Assembly: GCA_026929865.2 (NCBI GenBank)
Contig: CM049403.1
Span: 25,853,001-25,917,000 of the forward strand
DNA from: Hyperoplus lanceolatus
Taxonomy: Eukaryota; Chordata; Actinopteri; Uranoscopiformes; Ammodytidae
Direction: 5' to 3'
DNA: 64,000 nt
Part shown: positions 56,318-64,000 of the stretch, piece after piece
How the letters are laid out: each line of letters begins with the position of its first letter
How positions within the stretch are numbered: the stretch's first letter is position 1
Made by a program: the position numbers and the translations under genes
Notes under the pieces: model-generated
Database searches by the model: none
What the model saw: only the letters and a program-made list of their open reading frames with translations
Told to the model about the DNA's origin: nothing

Positions 56318-58115
56318 ACCCCTTCTTTGATAGCACCTTCACAATTCTTGCATCCATTGAACTTGTGAGTTTTTTGGAGAGTTTCTGCTTGAATATCTTT
56401 GCAGGATGCCAGAATAGAGCTGTTAAGCGGAAGTGGCGGAATTACGGGGCATGGGACCTATCGGCTGAAAAAAAATGAATGGGAGTCTATGGAACGTAAT
56501 CTACTATTTTCTGGTCCCAGTCATTAAATGCCTTGGATTACATATATCTATGTCTAAATGATGTCTAAATGATAATTTTTCATGTGAAGAATTTGACGGT
56601 ATGTTGTATGATTATTCGTCTAACGGCTTTAGAAAAAATGTTACGAGAACAACTACAAGTCTTGTCGCCTCTGTGACGTCACCTCAACACATTCCCTCCA
56701 CTTCTCGACTGACAGTGCTAATGCTAATGCTAATGGCTGGCGTGGACAACGCCAACAATCTCCCCACTCGAGAAATTGAAACTCTCCACATGTCCACTTG
56801 TGTAGTGGTTTTCGCCACGCTGAAGACTTTTGTCTTGTCATTGAAAGAAGGCGGTAAAGTGCATTAAAGACACAGCCATGTTTCTGAGCTAAGCGGGTGC
56901 GAGTGGTGGTGACGTATATCATAAGTGTCAAGAGCAGCGAAGAGCTGTAGTCCACAAAAGCGCTCTGCACAAAACCTGACCGTATCCGGCTTCTACTCGC
57001 TAAATTGTTCCATTCTTTGCACAAAAAAATACCATCTAAATCCATACAAAACATTTGTGTAATCGAAGGCATTTCATGACTGGGACCAGAAAATAATACA
57101 TTTCTTTCCATTGACTACCGTTGTAATTTTTCGAGCCGAGAGGTCCCATGTCCCGGAAGTAAGCCACTTCCGCTTAACAGCTCTATAGCCTCCCATAGCT
57201 GCTGTTTTGATGTAAACTGCCTCCCAACCTCATAGATATTTTGCTTGAGGATGCTCCAAAGGTTCTCAATAGGGTTGAGGTCAGGGGAAGATGGGGCCAC
57301 ACCATGAGTTTCTCTCCTTTTATGCCCATAGCAGCCAATGACACAGAGGTATTCTTTGCAGCATGAGATGGTGCATTGTCATGCATCATGATGATTCTAC
57401 TACGGAAGGCACTGTCCTTCTTTTTGTACCACGGAAGAAAGTGGTCAGTCAGAAACTCAACATACTTTGCAGAGGTCATTTTCACACCGTCAGGGACCCT
57501 AAAGGGGCCAACCAGCTCTCTCCCCATGATTCCGGCCCAAAACATTACTCCACCACCTCCTTGCTGACGTCGCAGCCTTGTTGGGACATGGTGGCCATTC
57601 ACCAACCATCCACTACTCCATCCATCTGGACCATCCAGGGTTGCACGGCACTCATCAGTAAACAAGACTGTTTGAAAATTAGTCTTCATGTATTTCTGAG
57701 CCCACTGCAACCGTTTCTGCTTGTGAACATTGTTTAGGGGTGGCCGAATAATAGGTATATGCACAACTGCAAACCTCTGGAGGATCCTACACCTCGAGGT
57801 TTGTGGGACTCCAGAGGCACCAGCGGCTTCAAATACCTGTCTGCTGCTCTGTGTTTTATGAGACCCTTAACATACCTTAGCAGCTGCTCTCTTTATCCGA
57901 TTAATTTGTCTGGCAGAAACCTTCCTCATTGTGCCTTTATCTGCACGAACCCGTCTGTGCTCTGAATCAGCCACAAATCTCTTCACAGTATGATGATCAC
58001 GCTTCAGTTTCTTTGAAATATCTATTGTTTTCATACCTTGTCCGAGGTATTGCACTATTTGATGCTTTTCGGCAGCAGAGACATCCCTTTTCTTTCCCAT
58101 AGTGCTTGAAACCAT
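56318..58115 (-). pseudogene. Tc1-like transposase, frameshifted and split by a MITE
   Basis: N-terminus at 58115-57867: MGKKRDVSAAEKHQIVQYL and a helix-turn-helix with KRDHHTVKRFV. A frameshift near 57870 leads into RPPLNNVHKQKRLQWAQKYM (57764 onward). Catalytic residues are FTDECRATLDG (first Asp), MMHDNAPSHAAK (second Asp) and [16 protein letters not shown] (Glu). The frame shifts again near 57290, just before SPDLNP. The gene is cut at QLWEAI (about 57185) by the inserted MITE, and the remaining C-terminal codons (ILASCKDIQAETLQK) resume at about 56415, shifting frame once more. Clearly dead. Confidence 0.85.
56416..57184. mobile_element. MITE with 2-bp AT duplication, possibly ISL2EU/PIF-type
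   Basis: Perfect inverted ends AGAGCTGTTAAGCGGAAGTG at both sides, flanked by AT at 56414-56415 and 57185-57186. Removing the 769 bases and one AT rejoins the transposase codons on either side (WEAI-LASCK), which fixes the limits. Subterminal similarity continues for about 70 bases (CATGGGACCT, TCGGCT). A 2-bp AT duplication is what I recall for ISL2EU elements, so the superfamily is tentative. A 152-codon minus-strand frame spans most of it but shows no known motif. Confidence 0.78.
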
Positions 58116-58155
58116 AGTGCTTGGCCTGCTTAATAATGTGGAACGTCCTTCTTAA

Positions 58156-58915
58156 CCCATTGATGACTATGGCACCTGTGAAAAACACCTTAAACCCTAT
58201 AGCAATCTAGGATACATATGCTTATCTCCTGAGGGTTTTCTGCAAACCAACACCTTAATATCTAAGTCTATGTAGCACATAGAAACATGAAATAAAATTA
58301 TTTTAAAAAGGTAAGGTTCACAAGTTTTTATTTAAACAGAAGAAAAAATAAATTAAAAAAATGAATAAATAATATAAAATATAACATAGGCCTACATTGT
58401 TTTTTTTGTTTGTTTTTTTGTTACATGCCACTCCTGTTCTTGATCCAAAGGATCATCAGGTACTACACCACAAACCTCTTCCTCCCTCTCAAACTCCTCT
58501 CCCAACTCTATGTCGCTGCCCTCGCTGTCAAACTCTTCCACTGACTCAGCCATCTCGCCTCTTTTCAAAAAATGTCAACAAGAAACTCACGTGTATGTTG
58601 GTTTGATTAACGTGATTTTCGGCTAATCAGACAGCATTTGGATGGTCACGTGGTTTTAAAAATTCAACAAGACCCGCCTCATGTGTATTTGAACCAATGA
58701 CAGATCATCCTATGCTGCACGTGCCATGAAAATGACAACAAAACAAAAATGCTGCGCCATGCAGCAGCCGGCTGGAGAGTTATAGTTGCGCTACGCCGTA
58801 ACCGGCGGGACATACGATGTTGCGTCTCAAAGCATTTGCCGGCAGGAGAGTCAGAGTTGCACAATGCAGTAACCGGCGGGAGATGTGGCGTCGCGCAGCA
58901 GCCGTCATCAATGGG
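58156..58915 (-). mobile_element. piggyBac-type deletion derivative in TTAA site
   Basis: Inverted ends CCCATTGATGAC, flanked by TTAA at 58152-58155 and 58916-58919. TTAA duplication with a CCC-starting end is characteristic of piggyBac. The interior keeps a short minus-strand frame with an acidic N-terminus (58392-58553), the kind of start piggyBac transposases have, while the catalytic part is gone. The right end has two copies of a GTAACCGGCGGGA block about 70 bases apart. Inserted in the leader of the Tc1-like transposase. Confidence 0.75.
58392..58553 (-). pseudogene. remnant of piggyBac-type transposase N-terminus
   Basis: 53 codons from ATG to TAG. It opens MAESVEEFDSEGSDIELGEE and stays acidic (FEREEE, VPDDPLDQEQEW) before a lysine-rich end that runs into A-rich sequence. 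Strongly acidic leaders with SD and DE pairs are usual at the start of piggyBac-family transposases. The rest of the protein, including the DDD catalytic core, is absent. Whether this short peptide is made is unknown. Confidence 0.45.
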
Positions 58916-59096
58916 TTAAGTAGATTTCCTTTGATTGGGATCACCTGGCAAACTAATTATCACAGGTGTTTGAGATTGATTTCTATGATCCAAGGTGCCC
59001 TGAGACACAATATCATACATCATTTTTATTGAAAAACAAAACATGTATTGTTTATGACACTTCAATCCAATTTGCATAATAATTTTGAACACGGTG

Positions 59097-63077
<3,981 letters not shown>

Positions 63078-63104
63078 ATATATATATATATATATATATA
63101 TATA
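63078..63104. repeat. (TA)n microsatellite
   Basis: 27 bases of alternating A and T flanking the right end of the hAT-like element; probably the other half of the (AT)n array at 62212-62320. Confidence 0.9.
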
Positions 63105-64000
63105 GTGTACGGGTCTAAGAATGCAAATATTTCTGATGCTGCTCTTTGCAGAACATGGGTATTATTATCACACCAAAAAAACACAAAAGGAAGAATGGCA
63201 TCGCCCAATACGATGAGTCAGCAAAATCATACATAAAACCATAGAGAGGTAAAAAGTGATCTGATGACTAATGCTGCTTTGCAGGAATGTAGAAACATGT
63301 GAATGTATCCCTTCATAATGTTTATCCTGCCATTGACTGTGGCATTAGCTAGCTGATAAGTCATGCGGCTGTTTTATGCTATCTGTTGGTTGTTGATTCC
63401 TCTGTATGGATTCAGGATGATGGATATTTAAATTCTGGGATGCAGCATGGTCTTAAACAACATTTGCTTTTGATGGAACTCTGGATTGTATTGCGACAAA
63501 GTCCTTCTGCGTGATGATTGTGAAGCATTTAAATAGATTACTAGATAACTCATGATCACACGATTGTTGTCACATGCATTGTCATATAATGATTATCATT
63601 CAGACAGAAGAAAGATGTCACCGTGGTCATAAAAAGATAAACACGGTCACTGAACTGAATTCCCATTCTTGTTCACCTGATTAAAGACTGTATTTGTAAT
63701 AGTTTAACATAAGTGTATTGGCTGAATGATTAATTTAATGTATTGTGTACATATAAAACAAATGTTTACCTATCTCTTTGACTGATACAGTGGCTCACTT
63801 TTTTAGCTTAGCCACCAGTTTCCTTTTTTGTCCAGCAGGGCTGAATGCTGTTAAGGGTCTCATAAAACACAGTAAGAAGGCTTATCTGACCTAGCAGATT
63901 GCTTGGCTCGCACTACCCATTGTATAAACCTTGTTAGCATTATGTTTTCCTCTCCTTTCTGTTTTTACCTTTTTCAGAGTTATCCCCCCTATATGCCGGT
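63105..64000. other. intergenic stretch to window end, nothing recognised
   Basis: No exon, RNA or mobile element recognised in the last 0.9 kb. Confidence 0.5.

Larger units (their letters stand above)
55979..59096 (-). mobile_element. Tc1-like transposon carrying two nested insertions
   Basis: Ends CACTGTGTTCCAAATTATTA (left) and, reverse-complemented, CACCGTGTTCAAAATTATTA (right), each followed by TGCAA, next to TA dinucleotides at 55977-55978 and 59097-59098. A minus-strand DDE transposase lies between. Two later insertions (56416-57184 and 58156-58915) account for about 1.53 kb. The element itself is therefore about 1.6 kb, a normal size for Tc1-like elements. Removing them restores the expected order of transposase and leader. 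Confidence 0.88.

Overview
The window is vertebrate genomic DNA, almost certainly from a ray-finned (teleost) fish. It shows one large split gene with GT-AG introns, abundant CA/GA/TA microsatellites, and a mix of mobile elements typical of teleosts: Tc1-like, hAT, piggyBac-like, a BEL/Pao LTR retrotransposon and L2-like LINE remnants. Nothing bacterial or phage-like is present. All family names come from reading motifs, ends and target-site duplications by eye; no database was searched.

The one host gene I can support lies on the minus strand and covers about 50 kb. It encodes a BRINP-family protein (BMP/retinoic-acid-inducible neural-specific, MACPF-type). The N-terminal signal region, the exon-3/4 MACPF sequence and the C-terminal region fit BRINP3 best. 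Seven coding exons can be placed to the base: 50227-50480 (start codon and signal peptide), 26881-27071, 24446-24630, 12042-12147, 11379-11615, 4657-4879 and 1-881. All junctions are GT-AG and the reading phase carries through every one. They give 692 codons plus one base. The family is about 766 residues, so roughly the last 70-75 codons and the 3' UTR lie beyond the left edge. A strong splice acceptor at 50538 says the 5' UTR continues in an upstream exon, probably near the GC-rich, (GA)n-bearing stretch at about 50.9-51.8 kb.

The introns hold the mobile DNA. Intron 6 (4.9-11.4 kb) has a hAT-type MITE with a perfect 8-bp duplication and an L2-like tail. Intron 4 (12.1-24.4 kb) has a Tc1-type element made of two opposed copies of the same end. 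Intron 3 holds a second hAT-type MITE with a perfect 8-bp duplication. Intron 2 (27-50 kb) has an L2-like LINE remnant, a young BEL/Pao element (32945-40074, near-identical LTRs, 5-bp duplication, a single 1710-codon gag-pol frame with an internal deletion) inserted in an older repeat, and another hAT-like MITE.

Upstream of the gene (right of about 52 kb) the DNA is intergenic as far as I can see. It holds the most unusual object in the window: a 1.7-kb foldback element at 52935-54653, whose arms are arrays of a short self-complementary unit around a mirrored unique core. Next to it, at 55979-59096, a dead Tc1-like element carries two later insertions, a 2-bp-TSD MITE inside the transposase gene and a TTAA-flanked piggyBac-type derivative. 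A hAT-like element embedded in a (TA)n array follows at 62.3-63.1 kb. No RNA gene, CRISPR array or second host gene was recognised.
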